Positions 34,502 to 47,142 are shown, counted from the first letter of the stretch. The stretch is DNA of 64,000 bases from Terriglobia bacterium (GCA_020073165.1 JAIQFP010000002.1:1-64000), one strand, 5' to 3'. Notes: generated from the sequence alone by a model not told the origin. Translations and numbers: made by a program.

Positions 34502-34852
34502 ATGCCCGACGATAGCCCCCGCCAGAAAGCCGAAGATCATTACTACGCCGCGCTCGACCTGGTCGCCGACGGCGAGCACGAACGCGCTCTCGCCGAATAC
34601 CAGAAGTCCCTCGACGCCGATCCCAGCTTCACCGAGGCCATGCACGGCATGGCCCGCGCCTTGCAGGACCTCAACCGCCTGGATGAAGCCATCGCCATCG
34701 CCAACCGCATCGCCGAACTCGATCCCGACGATGTCCTCGCCCACACCAGCCTGTCCGTGCTGTATCAGAAGAAGGGCATGATCCCCGAAGCGGAAGCCGA
34801 AGGAAACAAGGCCAGGGTGCTGGGATGGAAACAGCAATTGAAGGGGAAGTAG
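34502..34852 (+). CDS. TPR-repeat protein
   Basis: 116 residues with about two and a half TPR units: YYAALDLVADGEHERALAEYQKSLDADPS, then AMHGMARALQDLNRLDEAIAIANRIAELDPD, then AHTSLSVLYQKKGMIPEAEAE. The canonical TPR positions (small residues at 8 and 20, P at 32) are kept. Such proteins mediate protein contacts. It has no signal peptide, so it is cytosolic. It ends 76 bp before the end of pilR, which is on the other strand; this space holds imperfect AGCTGGTAGCC-type repeats. Confidence 0.85.
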   Translation: MPDDSPRQKAEDHYYAALDLVADGEHERALAEYQKSLDADPSFTEAMHGMARALQDLNRLDEAIAIANRIAELDPDDVLAHTSLSVLYQKKGMIPEAEAEGNKARVLGWKQQLKGK

Positions 34853-34928
34853 CTGAGAAGACCTCCGCTACTAGCTTCTAGCTGCTGGCGCAACCAGTCG
34901 CTGGAAGCCAGTAGCTGGTAGCCAGCGG

Positions 34929-36323
34929 CTAAAGTTCATACTTCTTCATCAAATGCCGGAACGACCGGTAGGAGATCTTCAGCAGGTCGGCTGCTTTGGT
35001 CTGCACGCCGTTTGACTGGGCCAGCGCGCTCAGCAGCAGCGAGCGCTCGATGTCCGCAACATATTTCTCCATGTCGAGTCCCTCGGGCAAGACCGACCCT
35101 GGTGAGATCCCAACTCCTCCGCCGGCTCCCACTCCCGCCGCCGCCGCGCGCGCCTTGGGCCGTTCCGCCGGAAGCTCAACCCGCAGCTCCTCCGCCGTCT
35201 CCAGGGCTACGGCCCGCTCAATCGTGTTTTCCAGTTGCCGCACATTGCCCGGCCAGTCATAGCCGCACAGCGCTTCCAGCGACCGCGGATTCACCCGCAG
35301 AATGCTCTTCCCTGCCGCCGGCGCGTACTTCTTCAGAAAATGGTTTACCAGCAGCGGAATGTCCTCGCGGCGATCGCGCAGAGGCGGCACCTGGACCGGA
35401 ATCACGCTCAACCGGTAATACAGGTCTTCCCGAAAGGTCTCTTCCGCCACTTGTTTGTCGAGATCGCGGTTGGTTGCGGCAATCACCCGCACGTCGATCG
35501 AAATCTCGTTGGTCCCGCCCACCGGCCGCACCGAGCGCTCCTGCAGCACGCGCAAGAGCTTGACCTGCATGGTGAGCGTCATTTCGCTGATCTCATCCAG
35601 GAAAATCGTGCCCTGGTCCGCCACCTCAAACAGCCCGCGCTTGTTCTGGTTCGCTCCGGTGAACGCGCCCTTGACGTAGCCGAACAACTCGCTCTCCAGC
35701 AGGGTCTCCGGAAAGGCTCCGCAGTTGATGGAAACGAACGGCTCGGCCGCGCGCGGCGAGCACACATGCACCGCCCGGGCCACCAGTTCCTTGCCCGTGC
35801 CGCTTTCGCCGTAAATCAGGACCGTGCTTTGGGTGGAAGCCACGGTGCGCACCGTCTGCTTCAGCTTCTCCATTGCCGGGCTGGCGCCCACAATGTTATC
35901 CAGCGAGTTACGCGTAGCAGCATCGCGCTTGAAAGCAAAATTCTGGCGGCTGAGCGTAACTTTCTCCAACGCCCGGTTGATGGCAATTTTGATCTCATCC
36001 ACCAGCCCCGGAGACTTGCGAATGTAATCCGTCGCTCCGCCCGCCTTCACCGCCTGCACTGCCGCCTCGTAGTCGTCCACCGCGGTGATCAGGATGACCG
36101 CCGAGTCCGGCGATACCTGGTGCGCATAACGCAGCACTTCGATGCCATTGGTGTTCGGCATCTTGATGTCGGTGACCACCACGTCATACAGCGCGCCCTC
36201 GAGCTTCTTCTTCGCGGCCTCGCCCGAGTTCACGGTCTCAACCTTGTGTCCCTCGCGGCGCAGGGCGATGTCCATCATTTCGCAGATTGAGCGCTCATCA
36301 TCGCAAACCAGGATGTTACCCAT
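34929..36323 (-). CDS. pilR: Sigma54-dependent response regulator PilR
   Basis: 464 residues from MGNILVCDD (GGAGGGAGGG before the ATG decides the start). A receiver domain covers 1-120 with the phosphoacceptor Asp in VVVTDIKMPN. The AAA+ domain covers about 140-370 with Walker A GESGTGKE, an intact GAFTGA loop (for sigma54 contact) and Walker B GTIFLDE. A linker rich in Ala/Gly precedes a Fis-type HTH at the C-terminus (QTKAADLLKISYRSFRHLMKK). It activates pilin or pilus gene transcription when phosphorylated by PilS, encoded just upstream with an 8-bp overlap. Confidence 0.95.
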   Translation of the reverse strand: MGNILVCDDERSICEMMDIALRREGHKVETVNSGEAAKKKLEGALYDVVVTDIKMPNTNGIEVLRYAHQVSPDSAVILITAVDDYEAAVQAVKAGGATDYIRKSPGLVDEIKIAINRALEKVTLSRQNFAFKRDAATRNSLDNIVGASPAMEKLKQTVRTVASTQSTVLIYGESGTGKELVARAVHVCSPRAAEPFVSINCGAFPETLLESELFGYVKGAFTGANQNKRGLFEVADQGTIFLDEISEMTLTMQVKLLRVLQERSVRPVGGTNEISIDVRVIAATNRDLDKQVAEETFREDLYYRLSVIPVQVPPLRDRREDIPLLVNHFLKKYAPAAGKSILRVNPRSLEALCGYDWPGNVRQLENTIERAVALETAEELRVELPAERPKARAAAAGVGAGGGVGISPGSVLPEGLDMEKYVADIERSLLLSALAQSNGVQTKAADLLKISYRSFRHLMKKYEL

Positions 36324-38001
36324 GCGCCCTCCCTCCTGCCGCCGCAGTAGCGCTCTCCCCCGCATGGGACGCGCGCAGCAGATGGCTTGCGTTCTCTGCC
36401 ACTTCCAGACGCCGCAGGCGCAACACGAACACGCTGCCCTGCCCCAGCTTCGACCGCGCCCACACCTTGCCTTCGTGCGCCTGCACAATCTGGTACACGA
36501 TCGCCAGTCCTAGCCCGGTTCCTCCTTCAAAATTCGACTGGAAGGGTTCGAAGACCTTCTCAATGAGCTGCGGGTTCATGCCCGGCCCGGTGTCGGCAAA
36601 GTTGATCTGCCAGTCCTCCCCCACCGCTTCCACCGAGATGCTCAGCGTCCCCCCATCCCGCATGGCCCGTACCGCGTTTTCGCAGAAGTTCCAGAACACC
36701 TGCTTGATCCGGTCGCCATCCGCCAGCGCGAAAGCTTCTCTTACCGCGTACCGCCGCTCAATCCTAATGCCTGTGCTCTGGGCGACCAACCTGTGCTGCA
36801 GCAACGTCAAGGTATCTTCCAGCAGCGGCAAAAGGTCCACTTTGGCAAACTTGTATTGCTTGCCTCGCGAATACGCCAGAAAATCGGTAATGATGCCGTT
36901 CAGCCGCTCCGACTCCCGGGTCACAATCTGCAAAAGCTGCCGGTGCTCGTCGCTCAAGTTGGAAACTTCCGATAGCATGCTCACCGAACCGGCAATCGAG
37001 GTCAGGGGATTGCGGATTTCATGGGCAATCGCCGCGGCCAGCCGTCCGACCGCCGCCAGGCGGTCCTGCATGCGCACTTCCCGCTCCAGCCGCCGGATCT
37101 CTGTCAGATCATCGAAGGTGTACACATAACCTTGTGTCTCGCGTTCCGCCACTGTGAGCGCGGAAACCATCACCCGGAAGGTCTTGCGATAGCTGTTCCC
37201 AGCCACGAATCGCACTTCGCTGTGGGCCCGCTCTCCTCCCACCTGGGGCAAAGGATCGAGGAACAGGCGGTGGACGGGCTGGCCCAGCAGTTCGCTCTCC
37301 TTGCGCTCCAGCAACTGCTGGGCCGCGGTGTTGACCAGTGTGATGTGCCCGTCGAGCCCGGTGGTGATCAGCCCGCCGCTGATGGCTTGAATAATGTTCT
37401 GGTGCAGCGCCTGCAGGTTCTCCAGCGCCCCGCTGGTGTCTTTCAGTTTGACATCCACCTGGCGCAACTTGGCCGCCAATAGTTCCGTCAGATAGGCCAC
37501 TGCCAGGTACGCAATCAGGTTGACCAGAATGATCGCTTGCAAAGCTCCCCATCCCGGATGGGTGGTTGAGAACGATGGCACGACCCCGAAGTAGGTCAGC
37601 TCCAGAGCCGCTCCGTACAGCAGGAAGGCCAGCGCCGCCGCCAGGTAGGCCCAGGCCCGCGGCAGCAGGATGCAGGCCACGATGATGACCAGCGGGTAGA
37701 GGAAGTTCAGCGAACTGTCCACACCTCCGGTGATATACACCACCAGTGTCACCAGCAGCAGGTCCGTGAGCACCTGCAGCAGCGACTGGATGCGATACTC
37801 CTCCCAGAAGGAAAGCAACAGCAGGTAAAAAACCGAAATCGTGTACCACAGCAAGATCGTGCTAAGGAACAGCCCCAGCGGCAGCGTGCTGGTCGTAAGC
37901 CGCGCCACCGCCAGCTCGATTCCCAGCAGAAATGTCAGGATGATGATGCGGACCTTGACCAGCCAGGCCAGCCACAGGCGATCATCGAACATGGAATGCA
38001 T
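36316..38001 (-). CDS. pilS: Membrane sensor histidine kinase PilS
   Basis: 561 residues. About six N-terminal membrane helices (residues 15-185) precede a PAS domain (around 200-310, INTAAQQLLERKESELLG-like) and a HisKA domain with H-box AAIAHEIRNPLTSIAGS. The HATPase_c domain has N-box FCENAVRAM, G1 DTGPGMNP and G2 GTGLGLAI. This is the PilS layout in Pseudomonas and Myxococcus, where it senses pilin level in the membrane. AGGAACACAA precedes the ATG at 38001. It is cotranscribed with pilR (overlap 36316-36323). Confidence 0.94.
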   Translation of the reverse strand: MHSMFDDRLWLAWLVKVRIIILTFLLGIELAVARLTTSTLPLGLFLSTILLWYTISVFYLLLLSFWEEYRIQSLLQVLTDLLLVTLVVYITGGVDSSLNFLYPLVIIVACILLPRAWAYLAAALAFLLYGAALELTYFGVVPSFSTTHPGWGALQAIILVNLIAYLAVAYLTELLAAKLRQVDVKLKDTSGALENLQALHQNIIQAISGGLITTGLDGHITLVNTAAQQLLERKESELLGQPVHRLFLDPLPQVGGERAHSEVRFVAGNSYRKTFRVMVSALTVAERETQGYVYTFDDLTEIRRLEREVRMQDRLAAVGRLAAAIAHEIRNPLTSIAGSVSMLSEVSNLSDEHRQLLQIVTRESERLNGIITDFLAYSRGKQYKFAKVDLLPLLEDTLTLLQHRLVAQSTGIRIERRYAVREAFALADGDRIKQVFWNFCENAVRAMRDGGTLSISVEAVGEDWQINFADTGPGMNPQLIEKVFEPFQSNFEGGTGLGLAIVYQIVQAHEGKVWARSKLGQGSVFVLRLRRLEVAENASHLLRASHAGESATAAAGGRAHG

Positions 38002-38091
38002 TTGTGTTCCTGGTAGCTGGCGGCTGATGGTTGGTCACAGGGGGCCTTAGCCCCGCTACCCGCGACCCGCCACCAGCCACCCTTCTCGCCC

Positions 38092-39300
<1,209 letters not shown>

Positions 39301-39423
39301 GGTGACCCTCTCCTTGCTACGCTACCTTACTTCCGGAACGCCGGCTCGTGCGCGCTCCGGATCTCCACTTCCCTGTTCCGCCGCCGCGCATCCCGCGCGG
39401 GCCGGACGATCTTTCTTGCTCGC

Positions 39424-40554
39424 TCAGCGCTTTCCCGGCGCTGCAGCTTTGGCCATTCCTGCACTCTGGTTGCGATTCAGCAGCCCTGCGCCACGGGCAA
39501 TCATTTCGTTTAGTTCGTCCTGGTTGCTGGAGCGCGCCATCGCCGTTTCCAGCGTGATCTGCTTCTGGAAATACGCCGACGCCAGCGCCTGGTTGAACGT
39601 CTGCATCCCGAACTTCTCCTGGCCCGACTGCATGGCCGAGTAAATCTGGTGGATCTTGTCTTCGCGGATCAGGTTGCGGATGGCCGCATTGGGCACCATG
39701 ATTTCCATGCACATGGCCCGGCCCTTGTTGTCCGCCTTGGGCAGCAGGCTTTGGCACATGATGCCCTCCAGCACCAGCGACAACTGCGCCCGGATCTGCG
39801 GCTGCTGGTGTGCCGGAAACACGTCAATGATTCGGTTGATGGTGGACGATGCGTTGTTGGTGTGCAGCGTGCCGAAGGTCAGGTGGCCGGTTTCGGCGAT
39901 GCGCAGCGCCGACTCAATCGTCTCCAGGTCGCGCATTTCGCCGATCAGCACCACGTCCGGGTCTTCGCGGAGCGCCGCCCGCAACGCGTCGGAGAAACTC
40001 TTGGTGTCGGCGTGCAACTCGCGCTGGTTGACCACGCAGTTCTTGTTCATGTGCACGAATTCGATCGGATCCTCGATGGTGAGGATGTGATCGTGCCGCT
40101 CGCTGTTGATCTTGTCGATCATGGCCGCCAGCGTGGTGGATTTGCCCGATCCGGTTGGCCCCGTCACCAGCACCAGCCCGCGCGGCTTATCGCACAGTTT
40201 GCTCACCACCGCCGGCAGTCCCAACTGGTTGAACGACTTGATCTCGAAGGGGATCAAGCGGAACACGGCCGCCGTGGCGCCGCGCTGGTTGAAGGTGTTG
40301 GCGCGGAAGCGGGCCAGGCCCTTCAAGCCGAAAGAGAAGTCCAGTTCGAAGTTTTCTTCGAAGCGGTGCTTCTGCGAATCGGTCATGACGCTGTAGGCCA
40401 ATTGCTTGGTCTCGGCCGGGGTCAGCTGCGGCAGGTCCAGCGGCACCAGGTGTCCGTGCACCCTGATCTGCGGCGGCGAGTTGGTGGTGATGTGGAGATC
40501 GCTGCCGCTCATCTCCAGCATTCGCTTCAAGAGATCGCTTAACGAGAGCGCCAT
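39424..40554 (-). CDS. pilT: Pilus retraction ATPase PilT
   Basis: 376 residues. Walker A is GPTGSGKST, the Asp box is DHILTIEDPIEF, Walker B VVLIGEMRDLETIESAL, and the His box GHLTFGTLHT. The AIRNLIRE motif that marks PilT is AAIRNLIREDKIHQIYSAMQSGQ. The hexamer drives pilus disassembly, giving twitching motility and DNA uptake. It is the second gene of the operon, 32 bp after pilB. The ribosome-binding site (GAGGG) sits somewhat far from the ATG. Confidence 0.97.
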   Translation of the reverse strand: MALSLSDLLKRMLEMSGSDLHITTNSPPQIRVHGHLVPLDLPQLTPAETKQLAYSVMTDSQKHRFEENFELDFSFGLKGLARFRANTFNQRGATAAVFRLIPFEIKSFNQLGLPAVVSKLCDKPRGLVLVTGPTGSGKSTTLAAMIDKINSERHDHILTIEDPIEFVHMNKNCVVNQRELHADTKSFSDALRAALREDPDVVLIGEMRDLETIESALRIAETGHLTFGTLHTNNASSTINRIIDVFPAHQQPQIRAQLSLVLEGIMCQSLLPKADNKGRAMCMEIMVPNAAIRNLIREDKIHQIYSAMQSGQEKFGMQTFNQALASAYFQKQITLETAMARSSNQDELNEMIARGAGLLNRNQSAGMAKAAAPGKR

Positions 40555-40586
40555 AGTGTTCTATTCCCTTCCCTCTTCCCCTAAAC

Positions 40587-42302
40587 CTAGTGAATGGTCT
40601 CGCGGGCCACTTCTTCCAGCGTGGTCATGCCCGCAGCCACCTTGATCAGCCCGCTCCGGCGCAGCGTGATCATCCCCCGTTCGATGGCCTTCTTCTTCAG
40701 TTCCACCGCCGAAGCCCCCACCAGCACCAGTTCCTTGATCTCGTCGTCCACTTCCATTACTTCGTACAAACCGGTGCGGCCCTTGTACCCGGTGTTATTG
40801 CAGGTGCCGCAACCCTTGCCTTTCTGGATCTTCACCGTCTTGGCTTCCTCCGGCGCGTAGCCCTCTTCGATCAGGGCCTGCACCGGCATGTCCACCACTT
40901 CCGTGCACTCCTTGCAAATACGACGCACCAGCCGCTGCGCGCAGATCAAGTGGACTGAAGTTGCCACCAGGAAGGGCTCAATGCCCATGTTCATCAGGCG
41001 CGTGATCGTTTCCGGCGCGCCGTTGGTGTGCAGCGTCGAGAGCACCAGGTGTCCGGTGAGCGCCGCTTTGATGGCAATTTCTGCCGTCTCGAAGTCGCGG
41101 ATCTCGCCGACCAGGATGATGTTCGGGTCCTGCCGCAGGAAGGCGCGCAATGCTGCCGCGAAGTTCAACCCGATCTGCTCCTTCATCTGCACCTGGTTCA
41201 CGCCCTGCAGCTGGAACTCGACCGGATCTTCCGCCGTCATGATGTTGGTGTCAGGTGTGTTCAGCCGCGATATGGAGGAATACAGAGTGTTGGTTTTGCC
41301 CGATCCCGTCGGCCCCGTCACCAGCACCATTCCGTAAGGCTTCAAAATCGCCTTCTCGAACTTGACCAGCGACTCCGACTCGAAACCCAACTTGGTCATG
41401 TCCAGCCGCAGGTTTTCCTTGTCCAGCAACCGGAGCACGATCTTTTCGCCCCACAGGGTGGGCAGCGTGCTGACGCGGAAGTCGAGCTGCTTCTTGCGCC
41501 CGCCGATATTCATCTTCAGCATGATGCGCCCGTCTTGCGGCAGCCGCTTCTCGCTGATGTCCAGCTTCGACATGATCTTCACGCGCGACGTGATCGCATC
41601 CTTCAACTTCAGCGGCGGGGACATAATGGACTGCAACACGCCGTCAATACGGAACCGCACCCGGAACTCCTTCTCGTAGGGTTCCATGTGGATGTCGCTC
41701 GCTCCGCGTTTGACTGCGTCGGTCAGCACCAGGTTCACCAGTTTTACGATTGGAGCTTCATCGGCCGCCTTCTCCAGGTCGGCCAGCTCCATTTCCGTCT
41801 CTTCCGACTGCAATTCGACGTCGGCGTCTCCCAGGTCCGACATCGACTGCATCACTTGCTCGAGGTCTTCTTCGTTGCTGGTTCCGTACGCCTTCTCGAT
41901 CCCCGCAATGATCGAGCTTTCCGACGCCACCACCGGCTCGATGTTGAAGCCGGTCATGAACTTGATGTCGTCCATGGCGAAAACGTTCGTCGGATCCACC
42001 ATCGCGATGGTGAGCGACGCGCCCACCCGGCTCAACGGCAGAATCTGGTAACGCTTCGCGGTCTCAAACGGAATCAGCTTTACGACCGATGCATCAATTT
42101 CAAAATAAGAAAGATTAATGGCAGGTACGCCATACTGCCGGGAAAGGAAATTGGTTACGTCTTCATCGGTCAGAAAGCCCAGCTTCACCAGCGCTGAGCC
42201 CAGGCGGCAGTTGGTCTCCTTCTGGACCTTCATCGCCTGATCCAACTGCTCTGGGGTGATGACCTTCTCTTTCACCAGAAGGTCGCCCAGCCGTTGAGAC
42301 AT
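40587..42302 (-). CDS. pilB: Pilus extension ATPase PilB
   Basis: 571 residues. An N-terminal MshEN/T2SSE_N domain (about 1-150) ends with a DVELQSEETEMELADLEKA linker. The ATPase part has Walker A GPTGSGKTNTLYS, Walker B PNIILVGEIRDFETAEIAI and the His box GHLVLSTLHT. A tetracysteine zinc site (CKEC and CGTC) is present, as in PilB/GspE. It polymerises pilin. GGAGATCGAGG precedes the ATG. MshEN domains of this family bind c-di-GMP; whether this one does was not checked residue by residue. First gene of pilB-pilT-pilC-pilS-pilR, read leftwards. Confidence 0.97.
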   Translation of the reverse strand: MSQRLGDLLVKEKVITPEQLDQAMKVQKETNCRLGSALVKLGFLTDEDVTNFLSRQYGVPAINLSYFEIDASVVKLIPFETAKRYQILPLSRVGASLTIAMVDPTNVFAMDDIKFMTGFNIEPVVASESSIIAGIEKAYGTSNEEDLEQVMQSMSDLGDADVELQSEETEMELADLEKAADEAPIVKLVNLVLTDAVKRGASDIHMEPYEKEFRVRFRIDGVLQSIMSPPLKLKDAITSRVKIMSKLDISEKRLPQDGRIMLKMNIGGRKKQLDFRVSTLPTLWGEKIVLRLLDKENLRLDMTKLGFESESLVKFEKAILKPYGMVLVTGPTGSGKTNTLYSSISRLNTPDTNIMTAEDPVEFQLQGVNQVQMKEQIGLNFAAALRAFLRQDPNIILVGEIRDFETAEIAIKAALTGHLVLSTLHTNGAPETITRLMNMGIEPFLVATSVHLICAQRLVRRICKECTEVVDMPVQALIEEGYAPEEAKTVKIQKGKGCGTCNNTGYKGRTGLYEVMEVDDEIKELVLVGASAVELKKKAIERGMITLRRSGLIKVAAGMTTLEEVARETIH

Positions 42303-42391
42303 ACCTCGATCTCCTATCTGCGCGGCAGAGAGATACCGCTAAGTTGCTGTTATCGGCGCGAAGTGCGCTGCTTTGCGGGGGGAGAAATTGC

Positions 42392-42445
42392 AGCGTATCG
42401 CGTTGACACAAATTGTCAACGCAACTGCGTTACTGCACCAGTAAC
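42392..42445 (-). promoter_or_regulatory. Two perfect dyads and a candidate promoter upstream of pilB
   Basis: Dyad B, 42400-42422, is GCGTTGACA, 5 bp, TGTCAACGC (9-bp arms). Dyad A, 42429-42445, is GTTACTG, CAC, CAGTAAC (7-bp arms). On the minus strand the -35-like TTGACA (42419-42414) lies in dyad B, and TACGCT (42397-42392) lies 16 bp on. The leader to pilB is about 90 bases. The remaining sequence of 42303-42590 shows no gene. Confidence 0.6.
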
Positions 42446-42590
42446 TTTGGTACTTGTACTGCGCGCCCAAAGCCCCGCAAATCCTTTACTGCCCTGCGAA
42501 GCGCGCCAGACGCGCATTTCCGAATGCTCCATCCTCGGGGTTCGCGAGAGTACATGACCAAAAGTAAGTCCAATGTCTTAGACTGAAACC

Positions 42591-43346
42591 TTGAAACTCT
42601 CGCAAGAACACGAGTTCCGCAACTACTCCCGCACCCTCATCCGCGTCTGGGGGCCGCAACACTGGTGGCCGGCTCGTACCCGCTTCGAGGTCATCGTTGG
42701 CGCCTACCTCGTCCAGAACACGGCCTGGACCAACGTAGAGAAAACTTTGCGCCGCCTGCGCGCTTCCGCATTGCTGACTCCCCAAGGCATCCGCCGCACC
42801 CCACTGAGACGGCTCCAGTCGGTTCTTCGCCCTGCCGGTTACTTCCGCCAGAAAGCCCGCAGCCTGAAGACTTTTGTTGCATTCCTCGACCAGCACTACG
42901 GCGGTTCGCTAAGTCGAATGTTCAGCCAACCCACCGCGACATTGCGCCCCCAGCTACTCGCACTCAACGGCGTTGGCCCCGAAACCGCTGACTCCATCCT
43001 CCTTTACGCCGGCCAGCATCCCATCTTCGTGGTCGATGCCTACACCCGCCGCATTCTCGATCGCCACCACATCCTGCCGGCCAACACGAAATATGACGAA
43101 ATCCGCTCTTTCTGCGAACGATCGCTGGCCCCCATAGCAGCCCAACTGAGAACTGAGAACTGGCAACCGGGAACTGATTTCCAACCGACGGCTCACGACC
43201 CCTCTCCCATGAGCCGAGCCAACCGCGCTCCTCTCGCTCAGCTCTACAACGACATGCACGGTTTGCTGGTAGCCGTTGGCAAGAACTATTGCCTCAAGTC
43301 GAAACCGCACTGCGAAAACTGTCCCCTGCAAAAGTATCTTCCTTAG
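42591..43346 (+). CDS. Endonuclease III-like DNA glycosylase without the lyase lysine
   Basis: 251 residues from TTG. The HhH-GPD core is clear: FEVIVGAYLVQNTAWTNVEKT, then the hairpin ALNGVGPETADSILLYAGQ and the catalytic Asp in FVVDAYTRRIL. The lysine of EndoIII (GVGRKTA context) is Glu here, so a beta-lyase reaction is not expected; a monofunctional base excision is. The C-terminal iron-sulfur loop has three of the four ligands (C-x6-C-x2-C), and the protein ends seven residues later without the fourth. Residues about 185-207 come from an inserted repetitive stretch. Confidence 0.82.
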   Translation: MKLSQEHEFRNYSRTLIRVWGPQHWWPARTRFEVIVGAYLVQNTAWTNVEKTLRRLRASALLTPQGIRRTPLRRLQSVLRPAGYFRQKARSLKTFVAFLDQHYGGSLSRMFSQPTATLRPQLLALNGVGPETADSILLYAGQHPIFVVDAYTRRILDRHHILPANTKYDEIRSFCERSLAPIAAQLRTENWQPGTDFQPTAHDPSPMSRANRAPLAQLYNDMHGLLVAVGKNYCLKSKPHCENCPLQKYLP

Positions 43347-43447
43347 TGTTTTCGTGGGTCCCGCTTCCCGAACCTGCCCTTCTATTTCTCAAGTCCGGCT
43401 TATAATGAAGCCGCGCAGCCCGGCTGTTCGCCGATGCATTCGTCGGG

Positions 43448-45712
43448 GTGTCCAGGGCTGGTAATGACGTGCCTTCTCGCAAACCAACTCGCTCGCCGGA
43501 AGAGACCCGCAGCCGCAACCAAGCCATCTTTCTGGTGGCCAGCGTGGTCTTGCTGCTGGCCATCATCGTTTCTCAGACTTCCTTCGACCTGCCTTTTATC
43601 CGCCCCGACACCAACCAGCAACTCGCGCTGTTCGTCGTGCTTTCCGCCCTTATTTTCGTTCTGTTCGTCTTCCTGACCTTCGTTCTTGCCCGCAATCTGC
43701 TGAAGCTTCTTGCCGAACGCCGGCTCGGCGTCCTGGGCTCGAAGTTCCGTACCCGTCTGGTCGTAGCTGGGCTACTGCTGTCGTTTCTGCCGACGATCGT
43801 GATGTTCTTCTTCGCCTACGGACTGATGAACCGCTCGATCGACAAGTGGTTTTCGCGGCCCATCGAAGAGGTTCGCGAAGACACGGCCGCGATGACCTCC
43901 CTGCTCTCCAACTATGCCGCCCAGAATGCCTCTTCCGAGGCTGCCTCCATCGCTGCCTCCCCAGACACCGAGCGCGCCTTTGCCGGCCACAGCTTCTCCT
44001 CCGCGGTGAATGAGTTCCGCCGCCACGAGCGCACCTTGCAGGGCGGATTCGCCCTGGCCATCCTCGATGGCAATGCCGAAGCCAGTTTCGGCGCCCCCGC
44101 CCCCTGGCCGCTGCTCAAGGCCAAGCTGCCGCAGACCCTGCTCCCCCTGCCCGAGACTCCCACCCGTTTCTTGTGGGACCAGACCGAGTACATCCTGGGA
44201 AGCGCTGCGGTCGGGGATCACGGATTGATTCTGGTTGCGATGCCCCTGCCCCAAAAGTTCTCCGAGACGGTACGGCAGGTGAAGGCTAGTGAGCGCCGTT
44301 ATTTTGAACTCGCCCGCGAACGCCGGCTCATCCGCGGCACCTACATGGGGTTGCTGCTGTTGCTCACTGTCCTGGTGCTCTTCGCCACCACCTGGCTCGC
44401 GCTGTTCCTCTCCAAGCTGGTCACCCGCCCGGTAGTAGCGCTGGCCGAAGCCACACAGGAAATATCCCGCGGCCGCCTCGACTATCGCGTGGAAATCCGT
44501 GCCGCCGACGAAATCGGCGACCTGGTGCGCTCCTTCAACCGCATGGCCGAGGAACTGGAAGGCAGCCGCCGTCAGATTGATGCCTCCAGCCGCGACCTCA
44601 GCGCCGCCAACGTCGCCCTGGAGCAGCGCCGCCGCCACATTGAGACCATTCTGGAGAGCATCCCTACTGGCGTACTCTCCCTCGACGCCGCCCGCCGCAT
44701 TACCCACGTCAACCACTCCCTGCTGCGCCTCCTCCATCCCATCGGAGGGGACTCAGGCGCTCCGCGCGAACTCGTCAACGCCACCCTGGGCGAGGTTTTC
44801 TCGCCAGACGTCCTTGAGGATCTCGAGCCCCTGCTGCGCCGCGCTGATCGCATGGGCACCACCACTACCCAGATGGAAATGATCCTCGCCCATGCCAAGC
44901 TCAACGTGGCCGTTACCGTAGCCACACTCGAACACGAAGGCCAGGGTTGGGGCTACGTGCTGGTTTTCGAGGATCTCTCCGACCTGCTCAGGGCCCAGAA
45001 GCAGGCCGCCTGGCGCGAAGTCGCTCGCCGCGTCGCTCACGAGATCAAGAATCCGCTCACTCCCATCGCTCTCTCTGCCGAGCGCATCCGCCGTCACCTG
45101 GAGCGCGGCGCCAAGCCCGACCCAGCCTCGCTGGACGTCATCCATAACTGCGCCGAAACCATCGCCGGAGCCGTCGAGACCGTGCGTTCCCTGGTCGATG
45201 AGTTCTCCACTCTCGCCCGCTTCCCCACCGCCCAGCCCCAGCCCGCCAACATCAACTCCATCGTGGAAAATGCTCTGGCCATGTTCAACGGCCGCTTGGA
45301 CAATATCCGGGTGCGCACCTTTCTCTCCCCCGATTTGCCCAAGGTGATGGCCGACCCTGAGGCCATCAAGCGCGTGCTCGCCAACCTCGTGGATAACGCC
45401 GCCGAAGCCATGCAGGGTTCCCTGGTGCGTGAGATTCACATCTCCACCGCGCTGGTGGGCAGCCGTGACGCCGTCGAGATTACCGTTGCCGACACTGGCC
45501 ATGGCGTCACCCAGGAACTAAAGGAGCGTCTCTTCCTGCCTTATTTCTCCACCAAGAAGCGCGGCACCGGCCTGGGCCTGGCCATCGTCAACCGCATCAT
45601 CGAGGATCACCACGGCTCCATCCGTGTCGAGGAGAACGAACCCGTGGGCGCCAAATTTGTCGTCGAGTTGCCGGTCGCCTCCGAGGTACTCAGTACCCCC
45701 GCCGCCAGCTAG
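43448..45712 (+). CDS. ntrY: Membrane sensor histidine kinase NtrY-like
   Basis: 754 residues; starts GTG at 43448, or perhaps GTG at 43469. Three to four membrane helices lie in the first 120 residues and one near 310 ([20 protein letters not shown]). A long extracytoplasmic loop separates them. A HAMP domain follows (about 325-380, [16 protein letters not shown]-like), then a PAS domain, HisKA with H-box [20 protein letters not shown], and HATPase_c ([20 protein letters not shown]). This is the NtrY architecture. It is followed by ntrX with a one-base gap. In Proteobacteria NtrYX responds to nitrogen or redox state; the signal here is unknown. Confidence 0.9.
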   Translation: MSRAGNDVPSRKPTRSPEETRSRNQAIFLVASVVLLLAIIVSQTSFDLPFIRPDTNQQLALFVVLSALIFVLFVFLTFVLARNLLKLLAERRLGVLGSKFRTRLVVAGLLLSFLPTIVMFFFAYGLMNRSIDKWFSRPIEEVREDTAAMTSLLSNYAAQNASSEAASIAASPDTERAFAGHSFSSAVNEFRRHERTLQGGFALAILDGNAEASFGAPAPWPLLKAKLPQTLLPLPETPTRFLWDQTEYILGSAAVGDHGLILVAMPLPQKFSETVRQVKASERRYFELARERRLIRGTYMGLLLLLTVLVLFATTWLALFLSKLVTRPVVALAEATQEISRGRLDYRVEIRAADEIGDLVRSFNRMAEELEGSRRQIDASSRDLSAANVALEQRRRHIETILESIPTGVLSLDAARRITHVNHSLLRLLHPIGGDSGAPRELVNATLGEVFSPDVLEDLEPLLRRADRMGTTTTQMEMILAHAKLNVAVTVATLEHEGQGWGYVLVFEDLSDLLRAQKQAAWREVARRVAHEIKNPLTPIALSAERIRRHLERGAKPDPASLDVIHNCAETIAGAVETVRSLVDEFSTLARFPTAQPQPANINSIVENALAMFNGRLDNIRVRTFLSPDLPKVMADPEAIKRVLANLVDNAAEAMQGSLVREIHISTALVGSRDAVEITVADTGHGVTQELKERLFLPYFSTKKRGTGLGLAIVNRIIEDHHGSIRVEENEPVGAKFVVELPVASEVLSTPAAS

Positions 45713-45713
45713 C

Positions 45714-47069
<1,356 letters not shown>

Positions 47070-47142
47070 ATTGGGACTGCTCGACCGAAACTCGTCGAGC
47101 CAGCAGCGACTGTGATTTCAGCGCGAACTCCGCGGCCGCTCC

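Noticed and set aside
35235-36290. 351-codon plus-strand open frame
   Set aside because: Antisense of pilR, where the receiver, AAA+ and HTH motifs all lie on the minus strand.
42403-42445. Sigma54 (-24/-12) promoter for the pil operon
   Set aside because: TGG and TTGC words exist on the minus strand, but the GG-GC spacing is 17, not the required 12.
43141-43205. Intron or mobile insertion in the glycosylase gene
   Set aside because: The reading frame stays open, there are no splice or terminal repeats, and the length is short; treated as an in-frame repeat insertion.
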